Notes under the pieces: model-generated | What the model saw: only the letters and a program-made list of their open reading frames with translations | Database searches by the model: none | Told to the model about the DNA's origin: nothing | Made by a program: the position numbers and the translations under genes | Origin: Glandiceps talaboti | Lineage: Eukaryota; Hemichordata; Enteropneusta; Spengelidae | Length of the DNA stretch: 64,000 nt | Assembly: GCF_964340395.1 (NCBI RefSeq) | Contig: NC_135553.1 | Span: 11,038,501-11,102,500, forward strand | Direction: 5' to 3' | Shown here: positions 10,202 to 24,335 of the stretch, piece by piece | How positions within the stretch are numbered: the stretch's first letter is position 1 | Layout: each line of letters starts with the position of its first letter

Positions 10202-13200
10202 GACTGCTACTCGGCAAGCGTTAAACTAAAAATAGTTTTAAAGCACGGAATTCAACGAAATATAACAAAGCGATGTTTGTTCGATGAACTGCCCACGGAA
10301 TTTTCAAGTATCAAGTATTGAAAGCCAGTTCCATCTGCAGGTGTAGCCTACGTGTATATCAAGTACAGCAGGTTAATGATCGACACATTTATACAAAATA
10401 CAAAACCTGAACCTGTAATGTCTGCCCCTGGCCGTCAAAGAGATAAAAACACCGTGACAATGGCCACTTAATCTCGTGATGAAATTACTCCTGCATTGGA
10501 TCAGTGAGTCCGAATTCCATATACCTGTCAACTGACAGACCAATCGAACATTTGGATGGCAATATTATATATCTGAACATGCGACCATTCACAGCACATG
10601 TACGTATACGGGGTCACCTACGCTGACAGCTTGACTATATCTGACGTCAAAGTGGCCGCTTCTGGTTCCGTTCGAGGATCGATACGACGTTGACGACTAC
10701 GATTCCCTATCGAATGTTAGTCATTTAACTTTCACGAAGTTTGTACGTGTCAACACATGGAAGAAAGAACAATGTCGTATCCTGGCGTGCGAAGGTTTCT
10801 TCATCGTTGAAGTTTTATACATGTACGGAAATCCTACCGGTCTTGCAGATTTCAAGAAGCACAGTGGGATTCGACGTCCGTGATGAAATCATTGACTCTA
10901 ATCAGAGGTGACGACACACGCTACACGTATGGATTGCCTCGACTATAGGACCGCGTTCAGTATAGCACGTACGCCGGGTACGTCCGCTAGGCTTACATTT
11001 ACAACATCGAGAGAAGTATGAAATTTTGGAATTTCTGGTACCAAACACCCAAGACACATTGTCAGGTCCGTTAAACCGCTGGCAGTATTTGCGAGAGAGA
11101 GCGAGTAGCTACAGACGTCTTTCCTCTGATTCGCTCATTCCACATCGCACTATCTATTTACGAACCTTATCACGTTAATCATTCACTGAGGGTGACCAAT
11201 TTTTGTACAGAAGTAGAACGGGTTTGGCCAAAACAAGTGGGTGAATTTTTAACCTTTTAAGTAAAGATAATTTTAAAGCAATTGGTGAAATTATCTAAAT
11301 GGTGTACAATTGCTGTCCACTGATATAGGACCATCTAAAATTAGCCAATGAAAAAATATTTGTTTGAAAATTCATATTTTTTGAGAATATTTTATTCATA
11401 GGCAGTACATGTGCATATTAAAACTGTGGTCAATGCTAGAGACGCTAAATTCGATACATGGTCTGAAACGTGGGTCACATTTTTCACCGGTCGATTTCCA
11501 AATGTACACACGCACTATCACAGCAGAAGAAACCCAGATGTGCAGAAATATTATTGTTGCATGTGTCTGTCTCAGCAAATAAACAAAGACAAAATAAAAA
11601 ACACCGTGCCCGCGTCCTATAATAATTCTAAAAAACGTGTATCATATTATGATATACACAACATCTGGAATATACCATGGTCTTGACTGCAAGAGACAGA
11701 CAAAATAACAAATGTATTATGATATTAAAATCCCCTCTGTAAAGGATAGACACACAGTAGGCTAATTAGCAATAGTGTACACATTCTGATTGTCGATTCT
11801 GCACAGCTTAGTTTCTTTTATGGTACTTATTATAGGAAAATTTGAGTTCTTGATACTGCTAACATTTTGATAGATATGAATACATATACACAAAGAGGCA
11901 GAAACAATTTTTGAATCATTTTTTATTAAATACGTTTTATTTGTGTGTTAAGGTTGTTTTATTCAACCATTATCATAAAAATCCTATAGAATATATAAAT
12001 ATTTTACAATTAAAAAAATCATAATAAAAAGGACCGTACAAAGTTACGGATTACCCAAATTTAAAGCTGCACTTGCTGTAACTGGTACATTTAAAAAAAA
12101 CTTTTGATAGACATAGTGACTTACCTGTAATATTGTAAACTCTAAGCAATTTTGAATTACACCTGGGGATACAAATATTTGTGTAGTTGTACACATGATA
12201 TGATACAATAAATTCAATTCAATTGATTTTTTGTTTGAGTCCCCACCCTGCAATCAGCGTCCCAACGCGATCACGATTATATCGATTTCAAACTGTTTCT
12301 GTACTACTTATAGATAAAATCAACTAACCCCTAATCATGTACAACGTCTGGTATTTTAACAATTATTTTTTAGTGATTCAGAATTGGTTGGTTGTGTGAT
12401 CGAAATAAAAATTGATACTCCAGTACTAGTACAGCTTTAAACTAGATTTCTCGGTCATCTTATTCTTGATTTCAGTATCTGTCTTGTTCAACGTTCTACG
12501 ACTCAATATTGTAAATAGAACAAGGACTTTTTCAGCACCATGAATATCAAATTTAGGTGTATGTGTACACAAAAATCCAAGTGAAAAGAAAACTTTTCGA
12601 CTGAATTATTGCAATATATTTTAATTTATTTGGTAATCGCAAGATTGGATTGCGACGACGCAAAATAAGATTAGAGAGAGACCATGTTACTAGTGTCGAC
12701 ACAATCAAACACGTGTTTTGCGAACGAGGCCAGGGAGTGCCTGGGTTCAGAGTCTAAATGATGTTGTGCAATGTGTCCTAAAAATTCCTGAGGAAAGATC
12801 TAGATATAATATAAAACAACCTTTATGTGTTTAGATGTTGAGTTTGAACCACGGGGTCAGTGACCAAAGCAAAGGTCATACAAGTAGATGTTGATGGGTG
12901 GGAGATTTCTTATTTTAAAGTCAAAAATCTCGATTCTGTTGTCATACATTGTACATCCATGATCCATGTAAGCAGGTAGTATGGTGGTATAAGCAAAATA
13001 ATGACCGAACAAAAGAAAATACCCGAGACAACTTTTAAAACTTTTGTACCTTTGAAAATGTAATGCTATGGCACTAATTTTGCCCCTAAGATATCATTAA
13101 TACTATGATATAAGTAGAGTTGAACATGGCATGTGTAAAACTGCAGGAATATACAAAAACAGGAAGACATTAACATATATATCCTAAACTTGAACTTGTA

Positions 13201-13712
13201 AATATCCAAACATATAATATCGTGATCCATATATTTGTGAGTTAAAAGATGCCAGCAGCACATATTTTCGCCACCAACTACATCCGGCTGCAGATCCCCC
13301 CCCCCCACCCCCCGATTCTTTGCAGTCAACGAGGTATCGCCAGGTATTGGCTCAGGCATATATTGTCTGGGGTGTTTGTAAATGATTAATTCCAATATGG
13401 CCAAAGTGAGAAAAATGAGTCTGAAAAGAACAAGTAGTGATTATAACGCAGTTGTTTGACTGTTAACCCATAGTCAATATAGCATTTTACTGCCTTTCCT
13501 TTAGACGATCGCCATTAACTAGCTGGTCAGAGAAATATTTGTCCAAGTACTATGATGTTCCAGTAAAGTTGGCCAATGGTAGGCTGGTAAACATACGTAT
13601 AATATTATAATTTCCTCGTCACTATACAGAGAAGATTATGCTACTTTTGTGGGCCGGCCATAACTGTGTGTGAATATCCCTTGGATGTCACGTTCTCCTC
13701 TTCTATACTCTG
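10202..13712. other. Intergenic, nothing coding recognised
   Basis: AT-rich DNA between two array genes. It should contain the promoter of the gene starting at 10,201 and the 3' UTR of the gene ending at 13,713. Short poly-C tracts lie near 13,297. I see no exon with family motifs. The open frame at 13,066-13,404 (minus) is low-complexity and unsupported. Confidence 0.6.
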
Positions 13713-14395
13713 CTAATATAAGTTGTCCTGATTAGCAAGTTCGTGAGCTCTGATGATAGCATCTTCATAAGACGGTGGTGGAGTTTCAATGCTAATATTA
13801 TCAGCCTCAAATACAGGGTTCTCATATATACTGCAATAGAGTCAATACAAATGAAGAGTGAATGAGCATGTATATTTAATTTTCAGCTTATCGTTATATA
13901 TTTTTATGGGAGGGGGGGGGGGACAGAGGACCATGTTTTTCTGTGATTTGAAAAGTCTTACAACTTTTTGTGTGATATCTCAAACTGTAAAATCATGGAT
14001 TCCAAAGGATTCTGTTAGACCCCTTTTGTTAAATGTAGATGAAACATAGTGAATAGATGTGTACACTGCCTACGTGTGCATAACTTATATACATTCATCG
14101 ATCATGTGTGAATAAATAAACGGAAAGAATGAATGAATGAATGAATGAATGAATGAATGAATGAATGAATGAATGAATGAATAAATAAATAAATAAATAA
14201 ATAAATAAATAGATAAATAAATGAATGAATACGTGTTTCATCACATGTATATAATTATTCTCAGTTGTCATAGCAACAATTGAGATAAGAAAGGAACAGG
14301 TAGTGGGTCAAATTGAAAAGAAACTACAAATATACTAGCCTGGGTAGGCGTCGTTCATTGATGGTGGATTATGATTGAACAACCAGTTAAATGGA

Positions 14396-14429
<34 letters not shown>

Positions 14430-14481
14430 GCAGACAGACAGACACAGACAGACAGACAAACAGACAGGCAGACAGACAGAC

Positions 14482-14526
<45 letters not shown>

Positions 14527-15331
14527 AATAACAATAAATAAATAAATAAATAATTAATTAATTAATTAATTAATTAATATGTAAATAGACTGGAAATCAA
14601 CAAATTATTGGATTGGATTTCAAGGACGTGCAAATTAATTAGAATACTCTTTGCACAATTAATTAATATATCGATCAGTCAGTCAAGAAATTGATTTACG
14701 ATGATTTGAATTAGATTCAGTTCAATTACAAAAAGGTGCTGAGTTCAAACGATTTGACCTACCATTCATTGTAACTCGGCAATTCGTGTTCTATTGTCAC
14801 CCTTATTTCTTCGTTGCTCGTCTGGTTTTCAGTATTCCCGGATCGATCGCCGCGACGACTTCTCCGATGACGGAGATTCCAAAAATTGCCACGTGAGTTT
14901 CTCCGAGTCTCATCTCGTTTCACCATGTTAAATGGCAGCATACAACAATAGAACAAAAAAAGTACAGCTACGATAACGGTGAACAGTATGAAAGAAGATT
15001 TTTCATCGTCTGCTACTACTTCGGCGATTACGATAATGACCACGACGGCGAAGAACATCGCAAAACGCGGACCCAACAAACAGCAACATAGAAAAGAAAG
15101 TTCACACACTTCAGAACAAGCTTTGGACGAGCATCGTCCTTTTCTTGATCTGTTCTCTTGTTCTATGTCAGTACTTTCGGGTATACTAATATTGTCATCA
15201 CTGTCGTCTGCTGTATTGTAAGAGGTATCGAGATTGGTACTATTATTGTCCGGTTCTTGCGAAACGCCGTCGTCTATTGGAATGGAGATAGATACTGGCT
15301 GGTTACCGCTATCAGTACTTTGCTCCGCCAT
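13713..15331 (-). CDS. Two-TM protein with LPSY and PPPSY motifs (array gene 2)
   Basis: Two exons join: 15331-14763 and 13830-13713 (stop TAG), giving 228 residues. The donor GTAGGT and acceptor TTGCAG again split a Cys codon in phase 2. The N-terminus is acidic and Ser/Thr-rich (1-60). A Cys cluster (67, 72, 76, 82-84) precedes helix 1 (about 78-106), and helix 2 is at about 112-134. A strongly basic linker (137-162) follows, then ELPSYNEC (183-190), an NPxF-type motif ENPVF (193-197) and TPPPSYEDAI (206-215). LPSY at the position of the first PPxY suggests that motif has decayed. NPxF motifs bind PTB-type adaptors and PPxY binds WW domains in known proteins; whether either works here is untested. 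ATGGCGG start in good context. Confidence 0.85.
14126..14577. repeat. Compound tetranucleotide microsatellites in intron
   Basis: (GAAT)n at 14,126-14,181 is followed by (AAAT)n to about 14,222. (CAGA)n with interruptions runs from 14,398 to 14,525, then (AAAT)n and (TTAA)n to 14,577. All lie in the intron of the PPxY gene at 13.7-15.3 kb. On the sense strand the main array reads (TCTG)n. Confidence 0.95.
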
Positions 15332-16545
15332 ATTCGTTGGTTATTTTGGCGGAAATGTCACTGAAAATGTTGTGTCATATCCTAAGGTATATATGTCACG
15401 AATATGGTAATCATGCGTTCGTCAACATGGACGTAATGATCGTACCATATTATCTCCTGTCAAATATCAATAACCCTACGTCGTAAATATGGCAAGGCCA
15501 GAAAAAAATCGAAGTTCAAATACCACAATTGATCTCAGCAGCTGTACCTTTTATTTCAAGTCGGAAGACCGTGTTCAATAGAACAGATAACTCCGCCAGA
15601 ATATCGTCACAGGAAAATTCTGTCCTTCACAACTGTAACTTCCAGTGAACGTGTATGGATACTATTATTACCTGTGGTACGAGAACTGTGGTAGGAATCG
15701 TGTCCACTCAATACAGGTATCGTCAAGTGAGGAAATCATTAATCAGCACATATATAACTGTCGACATAATCACCTTCATAAGATAACACGGAGGTTATAT
15801 ATGTAAGGTTTTCAAGATCCAGACAGCTTGCCACTTCGACAGTAGTCAACACTAAGCCACGAGTACATCTAACTGAAGGGAGGGAGGAAACATTAAAATT
15901 GGTACCATTTTCTCGGGTAATAAGAATTGAATTCCAAAACACTCGAATATTGCAATTGATGGGTACAGATAGACTGTTGTTGTTCAAATAATTGTTTTTG
16001 TCACCTTTGTAGTTTATATGTTGATCATTAACAAACAGAAGGTCACCAACACACCACACCTCTCTGTTGATGACTTCTCTATACAGCTAGTGTGTCCATT
16101 CTTATATCTCCCTTGATAATATGTCGTGTAAACAAGTGCCAGGTGATTCATTATTACACGGTTATCTCATATCGTGAAAACGAAAAATTATAATATTTTC
16201 GACTTAACTATTGAGGGCGGCAAACAAAAAAACACAAAAAAGTTGCGTTTTTGCCGAGTAGGCAGTACATGAATTGGTCGCTCTTTAATTTCTTTTATTC
16301 ATTTATTTATTTTCATTAATTCCTTTAATTATTAATTTGTTGTAGGAGTTTCTTGCTTGTTTGTATGATTTATTGATTGAATGTTTTGTTTGTTTGTATA
16401 ATTGATTGATTTAATTGTTTAGTTTGGTTATTGAATTTCATCATGACAGCTTTTCGCGTTAAATCAATTTCTAGATATAGTGCTAATCAACAAGTGGTTT
16501 TGTTGACTGTCACGTCGTGATGAGTTCTTATACAATACAACAACA

Positions 16546-16651
16546 CATACATACATACATACATACATACATACATACATACATACATACATACATACAC
16601 ACACACACATCATCACACACATCACACACATCATCATCATCATCATCATCA
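16546..16651. repeat. (ATAC)n(CA)n(ATC)n microsatellite
   Basis: About 13 ATAC units, then CA repeats, two ATCACACAC-type units and seven CAT units. Confidence 0.95.
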
Positions 16652-17149
16652 GGAGAGACAAATTCTAGTCTAATATACTTAATGTTAATTTTTTATTTTA
16701 TACAGTTCTTTGTATAAAAGATTTGAGTAGTGTTGTATTTTTGTACGTCCTTACAAATAGCTTTCTCAAATGATCTAGTAAGTCAGACAAGGTTTTCTAC
16801 GCCGATCATATAGAATTATGCTTCAAATATCACATTATTCACATTATCACATTATAACACTAATATGTGTTATTTTAGAATACATACACTGTACATATGT
16901 TGTTGCTAAGAAATGTGTCAGTCCTCGCAATCATGGTGAAAAAGTGACTAGTTTTGTCCATGTCGTGAAAACGTAAAACTTGCGTTACAAGCTATTAACT
17001 GTAGAACAACAAGCAAGTGTTAGTAGTAGAAGGCATTCGCACATTGGAAATTGTTACATGATTATATTGACACTTTTTCTTTATCACATATTGCAATTCT
17101 TTTTGATGATAACAATTCAAAATGTTTGTTAGAGTGTATATTGTACACT

Positions 17150-17152
17150 TAC

Positions 17153-17183
<31 letters not shown>

Positions 17184-17229
17184 CATATAAAACTAATGCA
17201 GTAACAATTGAAAAGGTTTTGTACACTTT

Positions 17230-17279
<50 letters not shown>

Positions 17280-17330
17280 ATGCATATGTGTATGTGTATG
17301 TGTACGTATGTGTATAGGTATATATATGTA

Positions 17331-17362
<32 letters not shown>
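17150..17362. repeat. (TATATG)n-type hexanucleotide repeats
   Basis: Three blocks of GTATAT/GTATGT hexamers (17,152-17,186, 17,229-17,282 and 17,286-17,362) are separated by unique DNA. The first two blocks share a following stretch, so part of the locus was duplicated with the repeat. Confidence 0.9.
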
Positions 17363-19117
17363 AAAAATAATGCAATATAAGAAAGCATGCTGCAAATATA
17401 TGACGTATAATATACATATATTTTAATAAAATTGTTACATGTTCTTTGCATAATATACATGTAACATTAATGATATTTCTTAGTGGTTTGTTAAACTGTA
17501 AACGATTTGACGTCTATCCGCCAAGATTGGTATTTCCAATGTCGTAATGTTACTACTACCAAACTAAAGAGAGTTTGGAGTTCCATCTATCATGTCTTTG
17601 ACGTTTTACACAAGGTCTTTTGTTACGACGGTTTACGCAAACAGAAAACATACACTGATAGCGCTCACGCACATATTAATGTTTACATTTTATCTCACTT
17701 TGAACATAAATAAACAGTTTTGTGCTTGATTCTTCCTTGTCTCATTTGACAGTGATGTTGATTTGTGTTTACAATTAGATAAAAAGTATCATTTTATGTG
17801 CATGCCTGCTACCAGTGTCAGTGTGTTGCGAGAACTATAGAGTCGGTATTTTGTTTTATGTAAATCATAACAATCACCCTGTGTGAGACATAAAAACATC
17901 TTGCAGTCTAATTGACTGTCAGTCTCTCTAGTTTGGTTGTAAATTGTTTGTCGAATCAAACGACATTGTGATTCAGTGACATGACTTCCATTGTATTTGC
18001 ATTGAAACGTTTTGTAAAACTCCCACATCCAATGTGGACCAGGATACCGTATTCACTTTATGGCGTCATCGTTTGAGACTAATCAACTAATCATGTGACT
18101 ATGACCTTTGCTGTAGTTCCCCTTTGAGAGAATATTCCGACCACCTTCTGCAACATCGACCTAAAAACACAAAATAAACAAAAAGATATTCGATTTAACG
18201 CAATATTATAGAGATTAACATGGCTGGTATATACATAGTTCTGCTAACTCAACTAGATGAAGTCCCACCCACGTACAATTGCGCAAGAATATAATAGTCG
18301 TGATCGTGTTGTGAAAAGTATTTTGGCTCCAAAAACTGTATACATTAATTATATGATTTCATGAGCCGATGTATACAGAAAACCATAAATGTACGTGCGT
18401 TATCACCAAATTACTTTGTTTATATCTGAAACTTTCAAAACAATGTAAACTTGTTTTGTTGTTGTATAGTAACTGTCGAGATGAAAGTGTGCCAAAATGG
18501 CACTTTTCCAGTATAATGTGTGCATTAAATTACAGCACGTTACAACCACGTTACAACTTGGCACTCTGCCAAAATCACTGGGAGTACACGAGTAAACACA
18601 GTATATTTCGTGACATTTCCGATCCAACCGATAACACCCTTCACTCGTGAAGTGCATTTCTTGTGTTCTTTATTAGCACAGACTCGGAAAGCAATAATCA
18701 CGTGTGGCGACCGTGATGAACATCAACAAACGAGCGTGCTGAACGAATGTTATTGTTTTGATCACGTGTCCTTAAGTGACCTCATGACCTTACTCTTTAA
18801 AGGCAGTGACATCGTTTCTATACATGGAAACACTTTTCATATCTCAGTTCGTGTTAGTGTTCTAGTTTCACTAGTAATGCCAACTTTGTTCATTTAATGT
18901 GTACTGCTATATATACCAAGGTACATGTTTAAACTTATACAAATTATGAAGACACAAATCGTCTTGAGATGAACCTGGTTTCTTTTAAGGAAGGTCTATT
19001 ACATGTTCTGTCACAACTAATTTATCAGCATGGTTCAAGGTACCTGTAAAGTTCAGCATCAAGGTTATGATGACCTAGTAAAACAATTTGTCACTTACCC
19101 TTTAGATTTAGGTCAGG

Positions 19118-20053
19118 TCACAGCACCCTGTCATCAATCTTCATCCAAATATAGGAGCTCGCAAGGCTCTCTGGCTTGGAAGTCCCGTTCTCGCCATTGG
19201 AAGACTTCACACCGACGTCTTGAAAAAGGGCAATTTCCACACCATCAGAAGGCGTCACCAGTACTTTTGCATTGTTATTATGCTTCCTAGATTTTGTTTT
19301 CCTCTCCGATGGATGTTTCCCGAGGTTGAAATCGAAACGTCCATACACGGCTACATTTCTCATGTTATGAAATAGAAACAGAGACAGAATGACACAAGTT
19401 GCCCCGAATATCAATAAGGTAGGGCCAAATATCTCAAACTGGTAGTATTTGTCGGAGTCTGTCTCATCCACTCCGAGAAATGTCATCGCCACGCCGTTAG
19501 CCAACAGCAAAATACCAAAACACAGTGTAAAAATACCTCCACGTTTGTAACTGTTACGTTCTTGTTTATTCGTACTGCTAGCCGTACTACGAGTTTTAAC
19601 AACACTGGTCCGTACAGATGCCGAATTCTTGAACACGGTCGTCTGGTGTATCAGTTTTCTACGCTTGCAGTAAAAGAATGAAGTCAATAGTAAACATATT
19701 GTCCCGAGAACGAGGAATATTGGTCCAAATATCTCAAACGGATAATAATCCCAGTATGCATAGCCTTTGAAACCGAGGGGTGTCATGACAATTCCATTTA
19801 ACGACAAAAGTAGTCCGAAACAAAAAGCTGATAGGCCGTAATATTTGTACTTTGTTATTCTTCCCTGTTCGGGTAGAATTGTGTCCCTGTTGGCTGTGTA
19901 TTTGTTTGGTAAGACAGCACTCGTACTAGCCCCTGTGTAACACTTCGAGTTCCTTCCCATCTCCGTAGGAAATGCCGTCATGTTTTCGAACAATTGTCCC
20001 TCTGGTATTTCGCTGAGCCATTGCTTGATGTCGTGAAGTTTCTGCTTTTCCAT
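19118..20053 (-). CDS. Four-TM TMEM171-like protein with internal duplication
   Basis: Single open exon, 311 residues, ATG at 20,053 and TGA at 19,118-19,120. Four helices lie at about 73-94, 107-128, 173-194 and 207-228. The two halves are clear copies 100 residues apart: FCFGLLL at 77 and LCFGILL at 177, then FEIFGP at 106 and again at 206. Each half ends in a basic segment. The arrangement of paired helices with a loop then [FL]-x-I-x-GP recalls the metazoan TMEM171 family, whose function is not well established. The C-tail (230-311) is basic then Ser/Asn-rich and lacks PPxY. A strong donor-like GTAAGT lies about 20 nt after the stop on the sense strand, so a 3' UTR intron is possible. The neighbours encode single hairpins of similar layout. 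Confidence 0.85.
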   Translation of the reverse strand: MEKQKLHDIKQWLSEIPEGQLFENMTAFPTEMGRNSKCYTGASTSAVLPNKYTANRDTILPEQGRITKYKYYGLSAFCFGLLLSLNGIVMTPLGFKGYAYWDYYPFEIFGPIFLVLGTICLLLTSFFYCKRRKLIHQTTVFKNSASVRTSVVKTRSTASSTNKQERNSYKRGGIFTLCFGILLLANGVAMTFLGVDETDSDKYYQFEIFGPTLLIFGATCVILSLFLFHNMRNVAVYGRFDFNLGKHPSERKTKSRKHNNNAKVLVTPSDGVEIALFQDVGVKSSNGENGTSKPESLASSYIWMKIDDRVL

Positions 20054-23000
20054 TTTCGGTTTAAGCGAGTTCCTCCTCCAAATACCGGGTGGTCAAGTGA
20101 TACAGTTGGCCAGAGGAACCTGTAACGAGATCATACATGTCTGCTTTTACAGCCCGTAAAATGCTTTTGTGTACATATGTGAAACTTGTCACGTGATTAG
20201 TAAGTGATGCGCGTGGGAGTATTGAGATACATGTACTCGTTATTCATCGGCATTTATCGTGAGCTGTCGGTAAATTGACTACCTCTTGATTTATAAAGTG
20301 GCAGTAGACGTCGTACCTTTATCTAAAGGTAAATTAAACGACCTACATATGTTATTTAGTGACACTTTCGATAATGATTGACATATACGCAGCCAGCCTA
20401 TAGTTTCACTGTACTCAGTACTCGAAATCCGAACACAGTCTGTGACAGTATTGAGTTATTACCCGGTAATTTTGAAGGTCATTTGAATATTAAACTCAGT
20501 AAAGTATTAAATATGAATGATGAATTTTCAGACAAGATTATCAAATCATTTTATTTCTCCGTCTCTTCCAAGAAAATACCGATAATGGTGGGTGTTTTTT
20601 TTTATAGCAGGTTGAAGGAGAATATTGGCCAAGATCAGGGTTACAACACTTAATCTATAGTTTAGAAATAAATCTTATTCTGCAATGTAGATTTTCAAAG
20701 TATAAAACAAATTGAAGACTCCCATTGTACCCTCACATGTGAGTAGAAAAGCAAACCGTGCGTTCCCATTGCCAAATTCTCGCACTACGAGCGACCCTGA
20801 TCACTGAAAACATCGGTGTTCACTTACAATGGATTAAAACGTAAACATGGCCTTATTAGTTGTCAACATGTTGTTTGGTCGATTTTTAGTCTATTAATGT
20901 TAGCAGCATATGACTACAATGGCTAATCCATAATAATCATTTTAAAGCACCTTCCCATAAATGAAACAGTGCTGAAAACACTGTACCCTGACTTTTATTG
21001 ACTATGTGAGCCTAGAAAAGACGAACGAAAGACGAGAAATAGCTTCCTGTCAAATTCTGACGACGACTCGCAGTGTGATTAAAATTTGTGTCATTTGATG
21101 AACTTGTGGTGAACCTTGTTGAATAAAACTAAAAGCGATGTATACTACCTATAACAACATGGGGGAAGCAAGTCATGTACATGAACAAAGGCATTTCATT
21201 AGAATATCGTGCGAATTATGACATCAATGAATCGTGCTTGTTTTACATACATTGTTTATTAACTTATGGTATAGTAAGACATGCTGTCAGCAAACATGAT
21301 TTCATTATTAAAGAATTAATACGATTACTGAATCTAAGTTGACCTTGGACGCTTATTAATAATTATACTTTGCGAAGACAGATTGTTTTTCAATATTATC
21401 TTTCATAACACCACTTTGCATTAAAGTTAACGAAAAATCTCATGGAGGAGGGATTGAGGTCAATCTAAGGTCATGGAAGAATAGAGGAATGAGAGAGGGT
21501 TCAAACTGAGGTCATGATGGAATGGGAGGGGTCAATTTAAAGTCACTCCAGTATCTGAAAAAGTTGTAGTTATCACGTTAGTGTAGCCTAACGGAAATAC
21601 TGTCGGCGGTTGATCAAAGGTAATGAGAAAATGATTACTGATATATTGACATCTGTGATATGTGAAATGGTGAGAAAAATGACATAATCACACGTTTATG
21701 TGTTTATCTCTAGCCATTTAGTCTGCGTGTGGATATATATATCTATTGATGTGTTTGGATAGTATGAAAATGTTGTCAGTTCATCAATAAACTGAAAAAA
21801 AATAATATATTGCAAGTCTGCGAATTATATATATACACTCAACATAGCATGTGTTGTAATTGATTACAAAATTACTATTGACAGTAAAATACTATTGTAT
21901 CTGAGTGCCTCCCATTCATATGAGGGCGAGCGGGTCCTAGCGGAGTCGCCCCCCCCCCCAGTTCAGAAAGATTTTTGGTTCTATTTAAGGTAATTGTTAG
22001 GTTATCCATAGCCTGTTATTTAATTACGTCGGCTATTTCACAATCAATACTTCATTTCATTCCATAGTGTATATCACGCCATACTGAAGAGTGCAACATA
22101 AGTGAAGAAATGAAAAAGTTTAATATTTACATGACATGTAAGTAACTAGTGTGTTAAGTAAAACATACATGGGTTTCAACGTCACTCCAGGTGAATTATG
22201 AAGTAATATTAGATAACACTGGTAACAAATTTGGACAAGAACAAATACCACAGTTCAGACAAGGTCATGACATTGTAGAAATGAATTATTCTTCCGTCAC
22301 AATCCAAACAATAATGACCCCGCACCCACCCCATTTCAATTTTTTTTCAAAGCAGGATAACCCCCCTCGTCCCATCCCTCGTCACAAAGCAATATACACG
22401 TTCCCTCCAACGTCACCAATATTACTCTAACAGTCATTTGTTCATCCATAGTGTATCTTGTCCCACTTGGCAAGAGTACCACACACCATATCAATAAACC
22501 ACAGGTTCTGGTCAATGACGCGAACACCCTACCCCTCCCCTTCCCTCCCCAGGCTTGACTCTCACCTCGCAAAGTTCAGCTTCGTAAAGCACGGCCGAGT
22601 GATATATAAGTTACCGTGGCGTCGGGATGATGCAATACAGATAAACACTCTTGGTGGCAAGTATCCAACATAAAACATGTTATTCACTACAACCGAATCG
22701 TCACCTCCATGGGATTGTTCAAAAAGTAGTCCACTTTCTATGGTTGAACGATTGCCAATTTTACAACCATAGCATAGTATGTAAGGGTAAGTGGGTAGCA
22801 GTGATGTCGACGTGATAACTTTACATATGAAAAGGGGATATTAATGACTCCACTTAAAGTAAGCCATGTCGATGTGCTTGAAAGTATGTGCAAAAACCCA
22901 TGTATTCAAACTCCTCAAAACCAGATTAGCTGACTCATTCAAGTCAAGTTAAGCGCAGTATTACAAGGCACGGCCTGCAATTCCGCTAACCAATTATTAA

Positions 23001-24335
23001 AACGAGCCATTCGATTTTAGAATCTACCTCCATGCGTGAAGTAAAACGCTGAAAATGTATCTAGTATGATATGCTGCAGATCCCCACGCCAAATACACTG
23101 TCGAAGCACGTGGTAAGAAGCCATTTTACTTGTCAAGATAATACTAGTAGGGGCCATGGCCCAGTTTACTTACCTTCGTTCTTGACTGACTTTCCAATTT
23201 TTCAAACCACTCTCGACAGGCAATAATGGGAGTTATAAAGTCGTAAAGTGAGTGTCTATATGCTATTCAGTTGGTATAATGATACGTTGGTCGACTACTG
23301 ACCACTTACAGTTCGCGTGAGAATGTAATGAAGTGGCCCGCGATTTACAAATGACACCCCTTGAAAATGATGAATGGTTTAAGTGGTCATTGGATCTCCG
23401 GTATGGTTAGTGGGTGTTTGATAGATTCAAAGGAAGAGTGTTGCAGAGAATCAAAGGATGATGTCACGCACGTGTCTTTTAAGTTTTGGAATTTATAGTA
23501 AATTGTACTAGTGTATTTTATTCAGTATATCTGTATCATGATCAGTTACCATGGTAATTTATTCCAAGTGCATCAAGGACGACGTACGATCACCACGATA
23601 TAGATTTCACATCATCCCCACCAACCGTTTAATTCTTCGCCCACGTGTAATTTAGGTTGTGGTTAACATCCACTTCATCAACTTGAATGTCACCTCAATC
23701 AATAAGCTCTTGAACCCAACCTGATAAAATTTTGATGATAAAGTGTGTTATTATAGGTCAGGGTCAACGTACTTCACACCTGTGTATCGTGATTGGCATA
23801 TTATAGATACCATCGGATGCAGTGTTGCTGATATAAATTGTTAATATGATGAATGGGGGTGTCAGTGATAAGTTGACAACTAGACTGATGAGTAATGGGG
23901 AAACATGTATGCACTGTAGTCGATTCAAGGGTGCAGACAAACTTGATCGGTATAAGATGGTTCTTTTCTTCATAATGCAGTCCCAGCGATTTTCTTTTGT
24001 GCAGACATATACACACAATCACACACAATTCTACAGAGTTCCCGGATTCGGGTTTGGGACTACGTGACAGGGCATCACGTTGCCGTGGAAGTGTCAAGAA
24101 TTTCCCAGTCAGTCCACAGTCTAACCTGGAATCACTCAGACCGGGCAAACATAGCACCTGTAGGCTCCGTGTGAGTAATCGTCCCCGACTTTTCGAGTCA
24201 TTACTCTAGGAGTCCTCAAAAGTCGCACTCGTCTTGTGTGAGTGATCTATGAGACACGGATGAGTTATACAGGCTACCCATCAAGTCTGTAGAACGCTTA
24301 CCTTGGGTTGGTCACAGAAAAATCACCAGTTTCCA

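Larger units (their letters stand above)
15332..19117. other. Intergenic with microsatellites
   Basis: Holds the presumed promoter of the gene at 15,331 and the 3' region of the gene ending at 19,118. A minus-strand AATAAA (plus 18,669-18,674) lies about 450 nt past that stop. A 106-codon minus open frame at 15,739-16,059 has no helix, motif or splice support. Two microsatellites are listed separately. Confidence 0.55.

Noticed and set aside
13066-13404. Minus 112-codon frame with Gly-rich stretch
   Set aside because: The Gly run comes from a poly-C tract and the rest has no motif.
15739-16059. Minus 106-codon frame
   Set aside because: No recognisable domain or family motif, lies in the expected promoter side of an array gene, and length is possible by chance.
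18110-18170. Possible extra 3' exon for the TMEM171-like gene
   Set aside because: A GTTGCAG acceptor is present, but the upstream frame has already stopped and the three possible readings are short and without motif.
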